From DSAD01 sp036825155 (GTDB lineage: Bacteria > Desulfobacterota > Desulfomonilia > UBA1062): a DNA stretch of 64,000 bases. The first letter of the stretch is position 1. Each line of letters begins with the position of its first letter. The stretch covers positions 1-64,000 of the forward strand of contig DAISYU010000005.1 in assembly GCA_036825155.1 (NCBI GenBank), written 5' to 3'. Shown here piece after piece: positions 8,164 through 17,304 of the stretch. The translations under genes and the position numbers were made by a program. Under the pieces are notes generated by a model. It saw only the letters and a list, made by a program, of their open reading frames with translations. It was not told where the DNA came from and made no database searches.

Positions 8164-8565
8164 CTACCTCCCGATGGCCAGAGCCTTGAGCGCCATGTCT
8201 TTCTGCGCCTTCACAGCTGCGGTGTTCGCCTCGAAAGCCCGGGTGGCCCCGATCATGTTCACCATCTCCTCCATCATGTTTACATTGGGCATGGTGACAT
8301 AACCGTTCTCGTCCGCATCAGGGTTGTCGGGATCAAAGATGCGGTTTCCCTGCCTGGGGTCGGTCACGATCTTTTCGACATCCACACTGGAAAGTTCCTG
8401 TTCAAAGGTATTCTCCCTGAAGACCACATCCTTGCGCTGATACGGGCCGCCTTCGGCGGTCCGTGTGGTGTGTGCGTTTGCGATATTGGATGAAATCACA
8501 TTCATCCTGGTCCTCTGGGCCCTCATTCCACTGGCGCTAATGTCCATTGCTGTAAACAAATCCAT
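8164..8565 (-). CDS. flgC: Flagellar proximal rod protein FlgC
   Basis: A 133-residue rod protein. The N-terminal rod signature (FTAMDISASGMRAQRTRMNV) precedes the ISSNIANAHTTRT motif. The C-terminal heptad helix contains the usual YVTMPNVNMMEEMVNMI segment. It forms the proximal rod with FlgB and FlgF and is exported by the FliI-energised apparatus. Its ATG shares a base with the flgB stop (TAATG). Confidence 0.96.
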   Translation of the reverse strand: MDLFTAMDISASGMRAQRTRMNVISSNIANAHTTRTAEGGPYQRKDVVFRENTFEQELSSVDVEKIVTDPRQGNRIFDPDNPDADENGYVTMPNVNMMEEMVNMIGATRAFEANTAAVKAQKDMALKALAIGR

Positions 8566-8951
8566 TATTGAATGCTCCTTATGGCGTTTTTCAATGCCTC
8601 AAGCTTCGACTGGATCATTTCTGCCGATGCAGAGTAGAGCAACTGGTTCTGGGAGAGCTTCATCATCTCCCGGTCGATGTCGACCGTATTGGAATCATTG
8701 CCTATTCTGGAGAACGGATCGGTTCTGACCGTGTAGGCGGGATCGCCTGAGGAGGATATATCGATGTGCCTGGTATCCGTAACGGACATCGACATCCGGC
8801 CATCAAGTTCTTTTTCAAAGGCCACGTCCTTTGCCGTGTACCCGGGAGTATCAACATTTGCGACATTGCTGGAAATAATTCCCTGCCTGAAAAGGCGATA
8901 ATTCATGACCGATGCAAGATCAGATAAGGTTTTTCCGAATATTCCTGCCAT
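8565..8951 (-). CDS. flgB: Flagellar proximal rod protein FlgB
   Basis: A 128-residue rod protein with the FlgB N-terminal pattern (RQGIISSNVANVDTPGYTAKD) and a C-terminal MMKLSQNQLLYSASAEMI helix. It is the first gene of the basal-body operon, with a strong ribosome binding site (AGGAGG) six bases before the ATG. A sigma-54 type promoter lies 23-39 bases upstream of the start, so expression should need an NtrC-family activator, plausibly the one encoded immediately upstream (9008-10345). Confidence 0.96.
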   Translation of the reverse strand: MAGIFGKTLSDLASVMNYRLFRQGIISSNVANVDTPGYTAKDVAFEKELDGRMSMSVTDTRHIDISSSGDPAYTVRTDPFSRIGNDSNTVDIDREMMKLSQNQLLYSASAEMIQSKLEALKNAIRSIQ

Positions 8952-8973
8952 TCAATCCTCCTTATCCATCGTT

Positions 8974-8990
8974 AAGCAATACTTATACCA
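8974..8990 (-). promoter_or_regulatory. Sigma-54 (RpoN) promoter of the flagellar operon
   Basis: On the minus strand the sequence TGGTATAAGTATTGCTT has TGG and TTGCT separated exactly as in the -24/-12 consensus (TGGCACG-N4-TTGCW). It lies just upstream of flgB and just downstream of a sigma-54 activator gene. The -24 half matches only partly, but the spacing and location fit. Confidence 0.75.
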
Positions 8991-9007
8991 ATATGCAAAC
9001 CCTGTGT

Positions 9008-10345
9008 TTATGCGGACTCTACAGAGCCGGTGCGTGATGTTTTGACTGGTAAACCGTCGGAAATTTGACCATGTACGGTATATTCGTTGAGCTTGTTCCT
9101 CAGGGTCCGGATGCTGATACCGAGGAGAGTCGCTGCCTTTGTGCGGTTTCCCTCGACACTGTCGAGGGTCGAGAGGATGAGGTTCTTCTCCATGTCATGG
9201 ATGGTTGTCCCCACTGCCGGGGCCGAGTCCCCAGAGGTATTCATATCGAGGCCGAGCATGATATCCGAAACAGATATCTCCTCCCCGTCGGTGAGGATCA
9301 TGGCACGCTCGATGACATTCTCCAGCTCCCGGACGTTCCCCGGCCAGGAGTATTCGCACAGGGTGTCTTTTGCCTCCTGGGCCAGGAATTTTTCGCTCAT
9401 ATGTTCCCTGGCGGCAATCTTGTGTATGAAATGCTCGGCCAGCGGAATGATGTCGTTTCTCCGCGAGCGCAGCGGAGGGATCCTGATGGGGATAACATTG
9501 AGCCGGAAATAGAGGTCGTTTCTGAAACGTCCCTCTCTGATCTCTTCCTCGATGGGCCTGTTTGTCGTGGCTACCACCCGGAAATCCACCGATACCGGGG
9601 AAGATGAACCCACGCGGTCGATCTGCTTTTCCTGGAGTACCCGCAGCAGTTTTGCCTGGAGGCCGAGACTGATCTCCGTGACCTCATCCAGGAGAATGGT
9701 CCCCCCGTGAGCCAGCTCGAATTTACCCACCCTGGTTGCATAGGCGCCGGTGAAGGCCCCTTTTTCATACCCGAAGAGTTCGCTTTCCAAGAGTGTATCA
9801 GGGATTGCCGCGAGATTGATCCCTATATATGGCCCCGTCTTTCTCTTGCTGTGCTTGTGCAGATATCGTGCGATCACTTCCTTGCCGGTGCCGGACTCCC
9901 CCTGAATAAATACCGGAGCCTGGGTAGGTGCCACCTTGTGGATTATTTCGACAATCTTTTTCATGGTGTGATCTGCCGTGATAAAGGCCCCGTTGTCAGA
10001 GGTTTTGCTCTTCCTGGTTGTTCTCATCAGCGCCGTGAGAATCTCCTCGATATCGTGGGCCTTGAATGGTTTCTTGAGATAGTGGGATGCGCCGAGGCTC
10101 AGGCACGTACTTGCATCACCGCACCCTATGGCGAGGATCTCGATCGATGGGTAAACCTGTTTGGTTCCCTCGATGACATCGATGAACTCGTCGGATATGA
10201 TGGCGACCTTATGAGCCTTCGGATCGATCATCCCTAAGAATTTGTCTTTGTCTGTAGACGGGTAGGGTTTCTCACCAAGTTCGCCTATGAGGTCGGACAG
10301 GATATCTACAGTGGATCTGTCTGGATCGAGTATGGCAATCGACAT
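9008..10345 (-). CDS. Sigma-54-dependent activator of the flagellar locus (FlrC/FleR-like)
   Basis: A 445-residue activator. Residues 1-105 form an atypical receiver: Asp7 and Asp9, a candidate phospho-acceptor Asp52 and Lys92-Pro93 are present, but the usual Thr/Ser of strand 4 is replaced (AIGCGD). The AAA+ domain carries Walker A GESGTGKE at 149-156 and the sigma-54 contact loop GAFTGA at 196-201. The C-terminus has a Fis-type helix-turn-helix (NRTKAATLLGISIRTLRNKL). It lies directly upstream of a sigma-54 promoter that drives flgB, so it is probably the flagellar class III activator. The atypical receiver suggests control that is not a simple phosphorelay. Confidence 0.85.
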   Translation of the reverse strand: MSIAILDPDRSTVDILSDLIGELGEKPYPSTDKDKFLGMIDPKAHKVAIISDEFIDVIEGTKQVYPSIEILAIGCGDASTCLSLGASHYLKKPFKAHDIEEILTALMRTTRKSKTSDNGAFITADHTMKKIVEIIHKVAPTQAPVFIQGESGTGKEVIARYLHKHSKRKTGPYIGINLAAIPDTLLESELFGYEKGAFTGAYATRVGKFELAHGGTILLDEVTEISLGLQAKLLRVLQEKQIDRVGSSSPVSVDFRVVATTNRPIEEEIREGRFRNDLYFRLNVIPIRIPPLRSRRNDIIPLAEHFIHKIAAREHMSEKFLAQEAKDTLCEYSWPGNVRELENVIERAMILTDGEEISVSDIMLGLDMNTSGDSAPAVGTTIHDMEKNLILSTLDSVEGNRTKAATLLGISIRTLRNKLNEYTVHGQISDGLPVKTSRTGSVESA

Positions 10346-10351
10346 GGTATG

Positions 10352-13006
10352 TTAATTTCCCCCAAACCTGTTCTTGAGCTTGTTGAATTCATCAACGCTG
10401 GTTATCAGATCCATTTCTTTGAGGTAGGATGAGACCGTGTTGATAAGGATGCTGTCCGTGCTGGTGTCTGCGATGCTCTTCAGCAGTGTCCGTGCCTTGG
10501 CAGGATCATTGGATGCATAGGCAATTATTGCCAGGTGATAGCGTGCCCAGTTCTTATAAGAAGACTCGGGATAGGTTTTGATCATTTCATGCAGAAGCGT
10601 CTCTGCACGAGAGTTGTCCCCTGCGGCAATGAGCTGCTTTGCGCGGGCATAGAGCGCCTTTTCGATAATGGGGGAGGTCGTCTGGCCATGAAATGCAATG
10701 ATCTCCTCCAAGGTCTCGATCTCTTTGTTGTGATGTTTCAGCCTCCTGTGGATGTCCGCGAGCATGGACAGTGCCTCCAGCGATTTCTCAGAGCCTTGTG
10801 CAGCGATCGGCTCGAGGTATACGATGGCCTCTTCAAGGATGTTCATATAATACAGGAGCTCTCCCCGGGTTTCCCTCATCAGCCCTTGGGCAGGTCCGTC
10901 GGGATAGCCGTCTAAGTATGCGGAATTCCAATGAAGGGCCTGGGAATAGTCACCCAGGGAATAGTCTATGGTGAAAAGCGTCGCTATGGCCTGCGGTTTT
11001 CTCGCTGAAGATCCCTCGGCCACAGTGATGAGCAGGGGCCTGGCCTTATCGGGATAATCGAGCTGCCTGATGGAATCCCCCAGGATAAACAGCGCATCAC
11101 CATCTGTGATATCCTTCATGAAACTGTCTTCATACATCGAGTACAGATCGTATATGAGATCATAGTGTTCTTCCAGGTACAGCGCCTTCAGCCTGGAGAG
11201 AATGGTTTTTTCGGCCTCGGCCTGTGCATACTGGTGGATGGGATCGTCTTTCTTCGTGTCGATCCATGCCCTGTAGTACGCTTCAAGTGCATTGTCCCAA
11301 TCTTCTCTCAGGGAGAATGTCTGGGCAATACGGATTTTAACCAGGGAACCAAGAGGGCCTTCCTGGTATTCGTCGGACGTTTTGAGGCTTTCATAGATAT
11401 CCATGATTTCATAGAAGGTCTTGTCTGTCAGCGTCCCCTGTGTTTCAAGGTCGCGTTCCAGCAATATCCGTGCGGTTCTCAGTTTGGCAATGATGCCGCT
11501 GTCACTCTTTGGGGATATGTTCTCCACTTCCCCAAAGATACTCATGGCCTTTTCTTTTTCCCCGAGTTGATACAGACAGTCCCCCATTTCCAGGAGGTGA
11601 TCCGCCTTGTTCGCCGGATTGCCGAGGTTGATGGCCAGGAGGAAATATTCCTTTGCCTTTGCAAAATCATTCAGGGAGTATGATGCCCGTGCAATGTTCG
11701 AATAGAGTTCGGGATCGTAACTGAACAGCGCCGGGTCTTCCTTGATGGCATCATGGTAGAACCTCAGCGCCTTAGAATACGCATTGAGGCCGAGATAGGT
11801 ATCTCCGACAACGCACAGATAGTATCCCTTGAGTCCCTGCGGCATGGCACTTATATCGAACGTGTTTTTCAGACGCCTGTTCTCCACGAATGCGTCCTGG
11901 AACAGCTCGGTTTTATTCATCAGATCGATTTCCTGGATGTTTGCCCGAAGGGCAACCTCAGCGGATGAGGATTCCTTGAGGAACCGGATATAGTTCATTG
12001 CCTCGGAATACATCTCGGCTCTAAGGAGCATGGATATATATTCGATCATGATCCGCTCTCTCTCAGGCCCCGGCACCATTGCCTGTATTCCTTCGCTCAT
12101 GAGTCCCAATGCATCCATCAGGGAGGCTTCCGTGCGATACGGGAATGATACCGCCCAGTAGGCCCTTGCCAGAAGGATACGCTCTTTCGGTTCAAGGGTT
12201 TCCTTGCAGTCTTCGAGGGTATGTATGGTGGCAGCGACATCCCCGTGGTCAAATGCATTCTTTGCAATGCCATAGACCCTGGATCTGCTCAATTGCTTGG
12301 AGGTGATGATCTCTACAATGATTTTATTATGTATCTCATCGGTTGTTATCTCGTATGAGGCATGTTCATCCGTGAAGGAGAAGATCAGGCCCATACCGTT
12401 TTGTGTTTTCACCGTTCCTGCGTATTCCAGATACGGTGCTCTTTCGAGGTCCTTTTGAACCTGTGAACACAGGACATTCCCCTCAAAAAGGAAATACACC
12501 CGCTTGTTTTCAAGGGATCGAACCTCGGGCCACTGATCGGGATCCATGAAAAATGATACCGTGATACCGTTATCATGGGGATTGGTCTCGACGTGTTCGA
12601 TCGGGCAGATCTCTGTGAGCGTCTCATGTGCGGCAACAATGTCAATAATGAAGCGGTCCGGCCTGTCAAGTGCGGTGGTCGTGTAGGTAAAAGATTTTTT
12701 CATGGTTATACGGGCAGTTTTGCCATTGAACGTGAGGGTCTCGATGATGAATGCATCCGAAACAAGTGCGGGTTCCCCGATAGTGTTGGGAAAATTGACG
12801 ATCAGTGTCTGATCTTCCTGTGATAACACCGGGGTAACCGGGGTCTCCATTTCGAAGATGACCCGTGCCCTCTCCGGGGCTCCTCCCACCTGCAGAGCCT
12901 GTGCCCAAGCGCATTCAGCAGGGGTTGTGCTCACAAGTGCCACGCACAGACATGCCGTGTACAGACATTGTATCATGATTTTTTTTGCACAATATTTTTT
13001 CACCAC
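10352..13006 (-). CDS. Large secreted TPR-repeat protein with AMIN-like N-domain
   Basis: An 884-residue protein. A basic start and hydrophobic stretch (residues about 11-35) form a signal peptide; ATG at residue 11 (12976) is an alternative start to GTG 13006. The next 170 residues resemble tandem AMIN-like beta domains (VNFPNTIG, TARITMKKSF and similar). The remainder is a long array of tetratricopeptide repeats (GYYLCVVGDTYLGLNAYSKA and many more). TPR/AMIN proteins often scaffold cell-envelope machines. It ends six bases before the sigma-54 activator, so the two are probably cotranscribed. A periplasmic role in flagellar or envelope assembly is an inference from position only. Confidence 0.7.
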   Translation of the reverse strand: MVKKYCAKKIMIQCLYTACLCVALVSTTPAECAWAQALQVGGAPERARVIFEMETPVTPVLSQEDQTLIVNFPNTIGEPALVSDAFIIETLTFNGKTARITMKKSFTYTTTALDRPDRFIIDIVAAHETLTEICPIEHVETNPHDNGITVSFFMDPDQWPEVRSLENKRVYFLFEGNVLCSQVQKDLERAPYLEYAGTVKTQNGMGLIFSFTDEHASYEITTDEIHNKIIVEIITSKQLSRSRVYGIAKNAFDHGDVAATIHTLEDCKETLEPKERILLARAYWAVSFPYRTEASLMDALGLMSEGIQAMVPGPERERIMIEYISMLLRAEMYSEAMNYIRFLKESSSAEVALRANIQEIDLMNKTELFQDAFVENRRLKNTFDISAMPQGLKGYYLCVVGDTYLGLNAYSKALRFYHDAIKEDPALFSYDPELYSNIARASYSLNDFAKAKEYFLLAINLGNPANKADHLLEMGDCLYQLGEKEKAMSIFGEVENISPKSDSGIIAKLRTARILLERDLETQGTLTDKTFYEIMDIYESLKTSDEYQEGPLGSLVKIRIAQTFSLREDWDNALEAYYRAWIDTKKDDPIHQYAQAEAEKTILSRLKALYLEEHYDLIYDLYSMYEDSFMKDITDGDALFILGDSIRQLDYPDKARPLLITVAEGSSARKPQAIATLFTIDYSLGDYSQALHWNSAYLDGYPDGPAQGLMRETRGELLYYMNILEEAIVYLEPIAAQGSEKSLEALSMLADIHRRLKHHNKEIETLEEIIAFHGQTTSPIIEKALYARAKQLIAAGDNSRAETLLHEMIKTYPESSYKNWARYHLAIIAYASNDPAKARTLLKSIADTSTDSILINTVSSYLKEMDLITSVDEFNKLKNRFGGN

Positions 13007-13170
13007 ACGAGAGAATACAACATCTGTGCCAGCACACAGGAGGTACGGCGCGGTATAGGTAATTACCCTTTCAGGATCACATCTCCCGCTCCTCTATAGG
13101 AACAAACGCACATGCCGGGATCGGGACATATCAAAGAGGTACAAGAAGAGGCCGGGATGATGAGAGGTAC

Positions 13171-14571
13171 CTAGCCCATATTGATTTCGGTAGGCTTCTG
13201 GAGTTTTTGTTTCTTGATTTTTTCCACCAGCGTGGTTCGATTTACATGAAGGAGCTTTGCTGCACGGTTCTTCACCCAGTTGCTCCTGTTGAGCGCCTGT
13301 ATAATGATGCTCTTTTCAAATTCGCTCACAGCCGTCGAGAGGTCGATGCCGGTCTCGGGCAGGTCAATATGGGGGATGTCGGAAGAGGCATCTCCGGATC
13401 CCGAGAGAACCTTCTCGGGCAGATCGCTCAGTTCCACTTCCGGGTTGTCGCACAGTACCACCATGCGTTCCACGATATTTTCAAGTTCACGCACATTGCC
13501 CGGCCACTTGTAGTTCATGATGACCGATAGCGCTTTTTTGCTGAAACCGGACGGGGTCTCTGTATTAGAGCCGTATTTATTCAGGAAATGCTTGATGAGC
13601 AGTGGAATATCATCTTGCCTGTCCCTCAGCGGCGGCAGTGTTATGGGAATGACATTGAGCCGGTAGAAGAGGTCTTCCCTAAACCGTCCTTCAGCGACTT
13701 CCTCTTCCAGGTTCTTGTTCGTCGCTGCTATGATCCGCACATCAGCCTTGATGGTCTTTATTCCGCCGACCCGTTCAAATTCTCTTTCCTGGATCACGCG
13801 CAGGAGCTTTACCTGGAGGTTCGGGCTCATCTCGGATACCTCGTCCAAGAAGATGCTCCCACCACCGGCAAGTTCGAAGCGGCCGATCCGGGTTCTGAAA
13901 GCACCGGTAAATGCCCCCTTCTCATGGCCGAAGAGTTCGCTCTCGAGCAGTTCTTCCGGTATGGCTCCGCAATTGACCGGGACAAAGGCATTCTGGGATC
14001 GGGGAGAGTTGTAGTGCAGGGCTCTTGCCACCAGTTCTTTCCCTGTCCCCGACTCACCGAGGATCAACACCGTGGAATCAGTCGATGCGACTTTGTCGAT
14101 CATGCTGAAGACCCGCTGCATCTTGTCCGATGTCCCGATGATGTTTTCAAATTTGTAGCGGGCCTTGAGCTGCTGTTTCAGGTAGGTGTTTTCTTCCTGC
14201 AGGGCAAGGTGGTCGAGCGCCTTCTTCACGACGACCTTGATCTCGTCGGCCTTGAACGGTTTTGTGATATAATCGAATGCGCCCAGCCTCATGGCATCGA
14301 CTGCGGTCTTGACCGAGCCGTAACCGGTATAGATGATACCGATACAGTTGAGCTTGTTCTCCATGAGGTAGTGTATGACCCCGAGCCCGTCGAGTTCCGG
14401 CATCTGGAGGTCGGTCAGCACGACGTGAAAGACATCCTGGGAGAGCTTGGCTATGGCATCCTTGCCGTCAACGGCGCTCGTTACGTTATAGTCTTCTTCA
14501 CAGAGTATCTCGGAGAGGTATTCCCTGTTTTGAATCTCGTCGTCAACGATCAGAATGTTATGACTACCCAT
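13171..14571 (-). CDS. NtrC-family sigma-54 response regulator
   Basis: A 466-residue response regulator: an intact receiver (ILIVDDE, phospho-acceptor in VLTDLQMPELDG, Lys in YITKPFK), an AAA+ domain with GESGTGKEL and GAFTGA, and a Fis-type C-terminal helix-turn-helix (VKNRAAKLLHVNRTTLVEKI). The start at 14571 is chosen because a GAGG site lies just upstream and a good promoter lies at 14594-14622. A longer frame to 14622 would place the start inside that promoter. No partner kinase is adjacent. Regulon unknown; proximity to the flagellar locus is suggestive only. Confidence 0.9.
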   Translation of the reverse strand: MGSHNILIVDDEIQNREYLSEILCEEDYNVTSAVDGKDAIAKLSQDVFHVVLTDLQMPELDGLGVIHYLMENKLNCIGIIYTGYGSVKTAVDAMRLGAFDYITKPFKADEIKVVVKKALDHLALQEENTYLKQQLKARYKFENIIGTSDKMQRVFSMIDKVASTDSTVLILGESGTGKELVARALHYNSPRSQNAFVPVNCGAIPEELLESELFGHEKGAFTGAFRTRIGRFELAGGGSIFLDEVSEMSPNLQVKLLRVIQEREFERVGGIKTIKADVRIIAATNKNLEEEVAEGRFREDLFYRLNVIPITLPPLRDRQDDIPLLIKHFLNKYGSNTETPSGFSKKALSVIMNYKWPGNVRELENIVERMVVLCDNPEVELSDLPEKVLSGSGDASSDIPHIDLPETGIDLSTAVSEFEKSIIIQALNRSNWVKNRAAKLLHVNRTTLVEKIKKQKLQKPTEINMG

Positions 14572-14593
14572 ATATGCCCTATCCTCGATATAT

Positions 14594-14622
14594 AGTATAG
14601 AGCACTTTTTTACATGCGTCAA
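14594..14622 (-). promoter_or_regulatory. Sigma-70 type promoter of the NtrC-family regulator
   Basis: On the minus strand, TTGACG (14617-14622) and TATACT (14594-14599) are 17 bases apart. The predicted start of transcription is about 15 bases before the chosen ATG at 14571. This decides the start codon of that gene. Confidence 0.75.
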
Positions 14623-14671
14623 TATCTAGACGCTCATATACTATATAAAAATGGGATTTTCTTGGAAGATG

Positions 14672-14953
14672 TTATGGGTTGCCGTTTACCCGATCCCTCA
14701 TATCTTTCCCGGACTTAAAGAAGGGGAGTATCTTGGCATTCACCTGGATTTTCTCGCCGCTCTTGGGGTTTCTCCCGATATAGGGCTTATAGTCTCTCAT
14801 AACAAAGCTGCCAAAACCACGTATTTCAACGCGCCGGCTTTTCTTCATTGCATGTACCATGGAGTTCAAAATCGTATTTACCATGGATTCGGCTTTCTTC
14901 GGATGGAGAGCCATACGCATTGAGAGTTCTTCTATAAGTTCTGATTTGTTCAT
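14672..14953 (-). CDS. ihfB: IHF-beta/HU family DNA-bending protein
   Basis: A 93-residue histone-like protein starting MNKSELIEEL. The beta-arm contains the family signature (RRVEIRGFGSF, then GRNPKSGE), and the C-terminus FKSGKDMRDRVN is close to the ending of IHF beta. It binds and bends DNA as a dimer and would assist sigma-54 promoters and recombination. The start at 14953 is set by a strong AGGAGGGG site; a frame extending upstream to 14980 is less likely. It has its own near-consensus promoter. Confidence 0.88.
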   Translation of the reverse strand: MNKSELIEELSMRMALHPKKAESMVNTILNSMVHAMKKSRRVEIRGFGSFVMRDYKPYIGRNPKSGEKIQVNAKILPFFKSGKDMRDRVNGNP

Positions 14954-14985
14954 TTCTCCCCTCCTGTAATGGGTATACACAATTA

Positions 14986-15013
14986 ATTATAAGGGGTTGT
15001 GTATTTATGTCAA
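14986..15013 (-). promoter_or_regulatory. Near-consensus sigma-70 promoter of the IHF-like gene
   Basis: On the minus strand, TTGACA (15008-15013) and TATAAT (14986-14991) are both perfect hexamers separated by 16 bases. The -35 box overlaps the last codons of the upstream pseudouridine synthase gene (stop at 15010), so the IHF-like gene can be transcribed on its own. Confidence 0.85.
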
Positions 15014-15741
15014 GTTTTTTTATGGATTTTTAGTATCTTATGAAGATTTGATACCTCAGCAGGGGTCAGTTCACGCACGTTGCCCGGCGGGATACCCCTG
15101 ATTTTGACAGGCCCCACCGATATTCTCCTGATGGAGGTCACTTCCAGGCCAACGGCATGTGCCATGCGTTTGATCTGATTTTTGAGTCCCTGTACAAGGG
15201 TAATTTTTATCGTTGTTTCACTACTGGTTGCGGCAAGTTGCTCGATCTGTGCCGGCCGGGTCTTTTTTCCGTCCAGATAAACACCTTCGCTCATGGTGGA
15301 GATCTGATCGTGATGTGCCTGTGGTTTTACGGTGACAATGTAGGTCTTTTTAAGGTCGAAAGAGGGGTGATGAATCGCATGTGCCAAATCTCCGTCATTT
15401 GTCAGAAGGAGTAGGCCTTCTGCGTCAAAATCAAGTCTCCCTACCGGGAAGACACCTGAATATTCCTTCGGGATGAGGTCTTTGATACACGGTCTTTTCT
15501 GAGGATCATACATGGTGGTGAGGACGAACTTGGGCTTGTTCATGGCGATATATGTCATGTTCTGTGCTGTCACGGTTTCTCCGTCAATACTCACTTCATC
15601 CTTTTGGGGATCCACGGTATCGCCGATTTGTGCCGTGTGATCATTGATGGCAACGCGTCCGGAGGAGACGAGTTCGTCGGCCTTGCGTCTCGATATAGTA
15701 CCGGTGGAGGCAATGAATTTGTTGATGCGGATTCTTGGCAT
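15010..15741 (-). CDS. 23S rRNA/tRNA pseudouridine synthase, RluB/RsuA family
   Basis: A protein of about 243 residues. An S4 RNA-binding domain (MPRIRINKFIASTGTISRRKADE) is followed by the catalytic RsuA-type domain. The catalytic aspartate lies in PVGRLDFDAEGLLLLTNDGDL, and KPQAHHDQI and GLKNQIKRM follow at expected places. It isomerises a specific uridine in rRNA. ATG 15741 gives the normal RluB start; the frame continues upstream to 15834 without similarity. RluB, RluE and RluF cannot be separated by eye, though the S4 domain favours RluB/RsuA/RluF over RluE. Confidence 0.88.
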   Translation of the reverse strand: MPRIRINKFIASTGTISRRKADELVSSGRVAINDHTAQIGDTVDPQKDEVSIDGETVTAQNMTYIAMNKPKFVLTTMYDPQKRPCIKDLIPKEYSGVFPVGRLDFDAEGLLLLTNDGDLAHAIHHPSFDLKKTYIVTVKPQAHHDQISTMSEGVYLDGKKTRPAQIEQLAATSSETTIKITLVQGLKNQIKRMAHAVGLEVTSIRRISVGPVKIRGIPPGNVRELTPAEVSNLHKILKIHKKT

Positions 15742-15883
15742 GTAAGGTTGTATATACCAAAAAAGATGGCCTTGTCTATTCAGGGAGACGATTGAGATGG
15801 CATCCTGCTGCACCAGCATGGTGCCTGCCGGCACTGGTATCGTGATGTCTCAAGCGGGTTGAGATCCCTCCTGCTTTGAGAGT

Positions 15884-16369
15884 TCAGGATGTGGGGTTTT
15901 CGTCCCTGCGCAGATCCTTTCTGCAGATATCACATGAGTCTTCACTGTATGGGTGTGTATCACTGTATACGATGAAGCCCACATCATCCGTGTTATAGTT
16001 CTTCATGCATCTGCTGCAGATAAGACGCCCGATAGTGTCGAGGCAGCCGATAATATGCCGGGTATGACTCTTGTCTTCAGCGACCTCGGCGTTGAATTCG
16101 CTGATTATCCCGAACGAACCGCACTGAGGGCATACATATCCTTTGTCTGCCTGCCAGAATGTCGTGGTGCAGGTGAGGTTTGAACAATAGTAGGTGGAGA
16201 CCCTGTCCCGGTATTTCTCGAACATGGCTTTTACTATGTCCAGATAAAGATCCTTCTTCACAGTCCCGTCTGTGCCGCTTTCCAGGAGCGACTGATCATG
16301 ATCTTGAGATCGGGGGATACCTGCATCATGTTTCACATCTTCTTTGGGCGGCCTGTCTTTCTTTTTCAT
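15884..16369 (-). CDS. Hypothetical double zinc-ribbon protein
   Basis: A protein of about 161 residues with no recognised family. The N-terminal third is hydrophilic and probably disordered. Two cysteine clusters follow: CSNLTC...CPQC, then CSRC...CDIC, a pattern typical of two zinc ribbons. ATG 16369 is chosen because GAGGGG lies eight bases upstream; a longer frame to 16477 has no such site. Zinc ribbons of this build are found in nucleic-acid-binding and adaptor proteins. It lies between the pseudouridine synthase and sfsA on the same strand. Confidence 0.55.
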   Translation of the reverse strand: MKKKDRPPKEDVKHDAGIPRSQDHDQSLLESGTDGTVKKDLYLDIVKAMFEKYRDRVSTYYCSNLTCTTTFWQADKGYVCPQCGSFGIISEFNAEVAEDKSHTRHIIGCLDTIGRLICSRCMKNYNTDDVGFIVYSDTHPYSEDSCDICRKDLRRDENPTS

Positions 16370-16593
16370 ACAATCAACCCCTCTTTCATCACGAGGTAGT
16401 GTTTCGTGTAAGCCTTGAGTAAGGTCATATGATCCGATTTTCAATGCTTGTGTTTTCGATTCCTTCGTCAGGATCATGATCGCCCGCAGCCAGCTCTCTG
16501 ATATTATGAAAGATATTTCTCAAGGATACATTTATACGTGATGGCCGGGACGAGTCCGTTGATTGGTCCTTGCATGAAAGGTTCCGTACTCTT

Positions 16594-17304
16594 CTATGAA
16601 AGGTCGATGGGTATTTTATTCGAGATGGCAACGCCTTCAAAGGTGATATGTGTCGAGTATGCGAGTATCTCCACGCCGGATGAGTGTGCAGCCCGCAGTT
16701 CTTGGCCATATTCAGGATCGATGTGGTCTGCCGGCCTGAAGACTCTGCCGTCCATGCGTTGTACGAGAAAAAACATCACACAGCGGCTGCCTTCACCCGT
16801 CTCGTGCTGCAGTTCCACGAGGTGTTTCAGCCCACGGGCGGTAACGGCATCAGGGAACATGACGATTCCGTCTAGGGCAAGGGTGCAGCTCTTGACCTCC
16901 ACAAGGCATGGTTTGCCGCTCCCCTCAAGGAGAAAATCGATCCGGGAGTTGCGGCCATAGGGAACCTCGGTGCGTATGCCGTCATATCCCGACAGCTCCG
17001 GGATCAATCCGGATTGGACCGCTTTCTTCACGATGCGGTTGGCCATGAGGGTGTTCACCACCACGAGCGATGAGGGCATCTCCATGATCTCCAGGGTGTG
17101 GGGGAATTTTCTCTTCTCATTGGACGAACGGCTCAGAAACACCCGTCTTCCGGGCTCCAGGCAGGATCGCATGCTGCCGGAATTCGGGCAGTGGGCGGTG
17201 ATGATCCCTCCTGACTCGAGCCGTACATCCACCATGAAACGCTTGTAGCGCCGGATAAAAATCGCTGAGGTAAGTTCAGGCCAGTGTATGAGGTATTCCT
17301 GCAT
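16594..17304 (-). CDS. sfsA: SfsA family protein
   Basis: A protein of about 236 residues of normal SfsA length. Family motifs are clear: RRYKRFMVDV, TAHCPNSGSM, PGRRVFLSRSSNEKRKF, RIDFLLE and VEVKSCTL. SfsA has an OB-fold plus a PD-(D/E)xK nuclease-like core and was named for sugar fermentation stimulation in E. coli; its exact biochemical role is still debated. TTG 17316 is a possible alternative start; neither start has a strong ribosome binding site. Confidence 0.93.
   Translation of the reverse strand: MQEYLIHWPELTSAIFIRRYKRFMVDVRLESGGIITAHCPNSGSMRSCLEPGRRVFLSRSSNEKRKFPHTLEIMEMPSSLVVVNTLMANRIVKKAVQSGLIPELSGYDGIRTEVPYGRNSRIDFLLEGSGKPCLVEVKSCTLALDGIVMFPDAVTARGLKHLVELQHETGEGSRCVMFFLVQRMDGRVFRPADHIDPEYGQELRAAHSSGVEILAYSTHITFEGVAISNKIPIDLS

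Noticed and set aside
10352..13006. Reading the TPR protein as FliK or a hook-length protein
   Set aside because: It has a signal peptide and TPR array, with none of the FliK C-terminal motif.
13588..14595. Long plus-strand frame (335 codons) opposite the NtrC-family regulator
   Set aside because: Antisense shadow of a well-supported gene.
15742..15834. Longer start for the pseudouridine synthase
   Set aside because: The upstream residues show no family similarity; the S4 domain starts normally at 15741.
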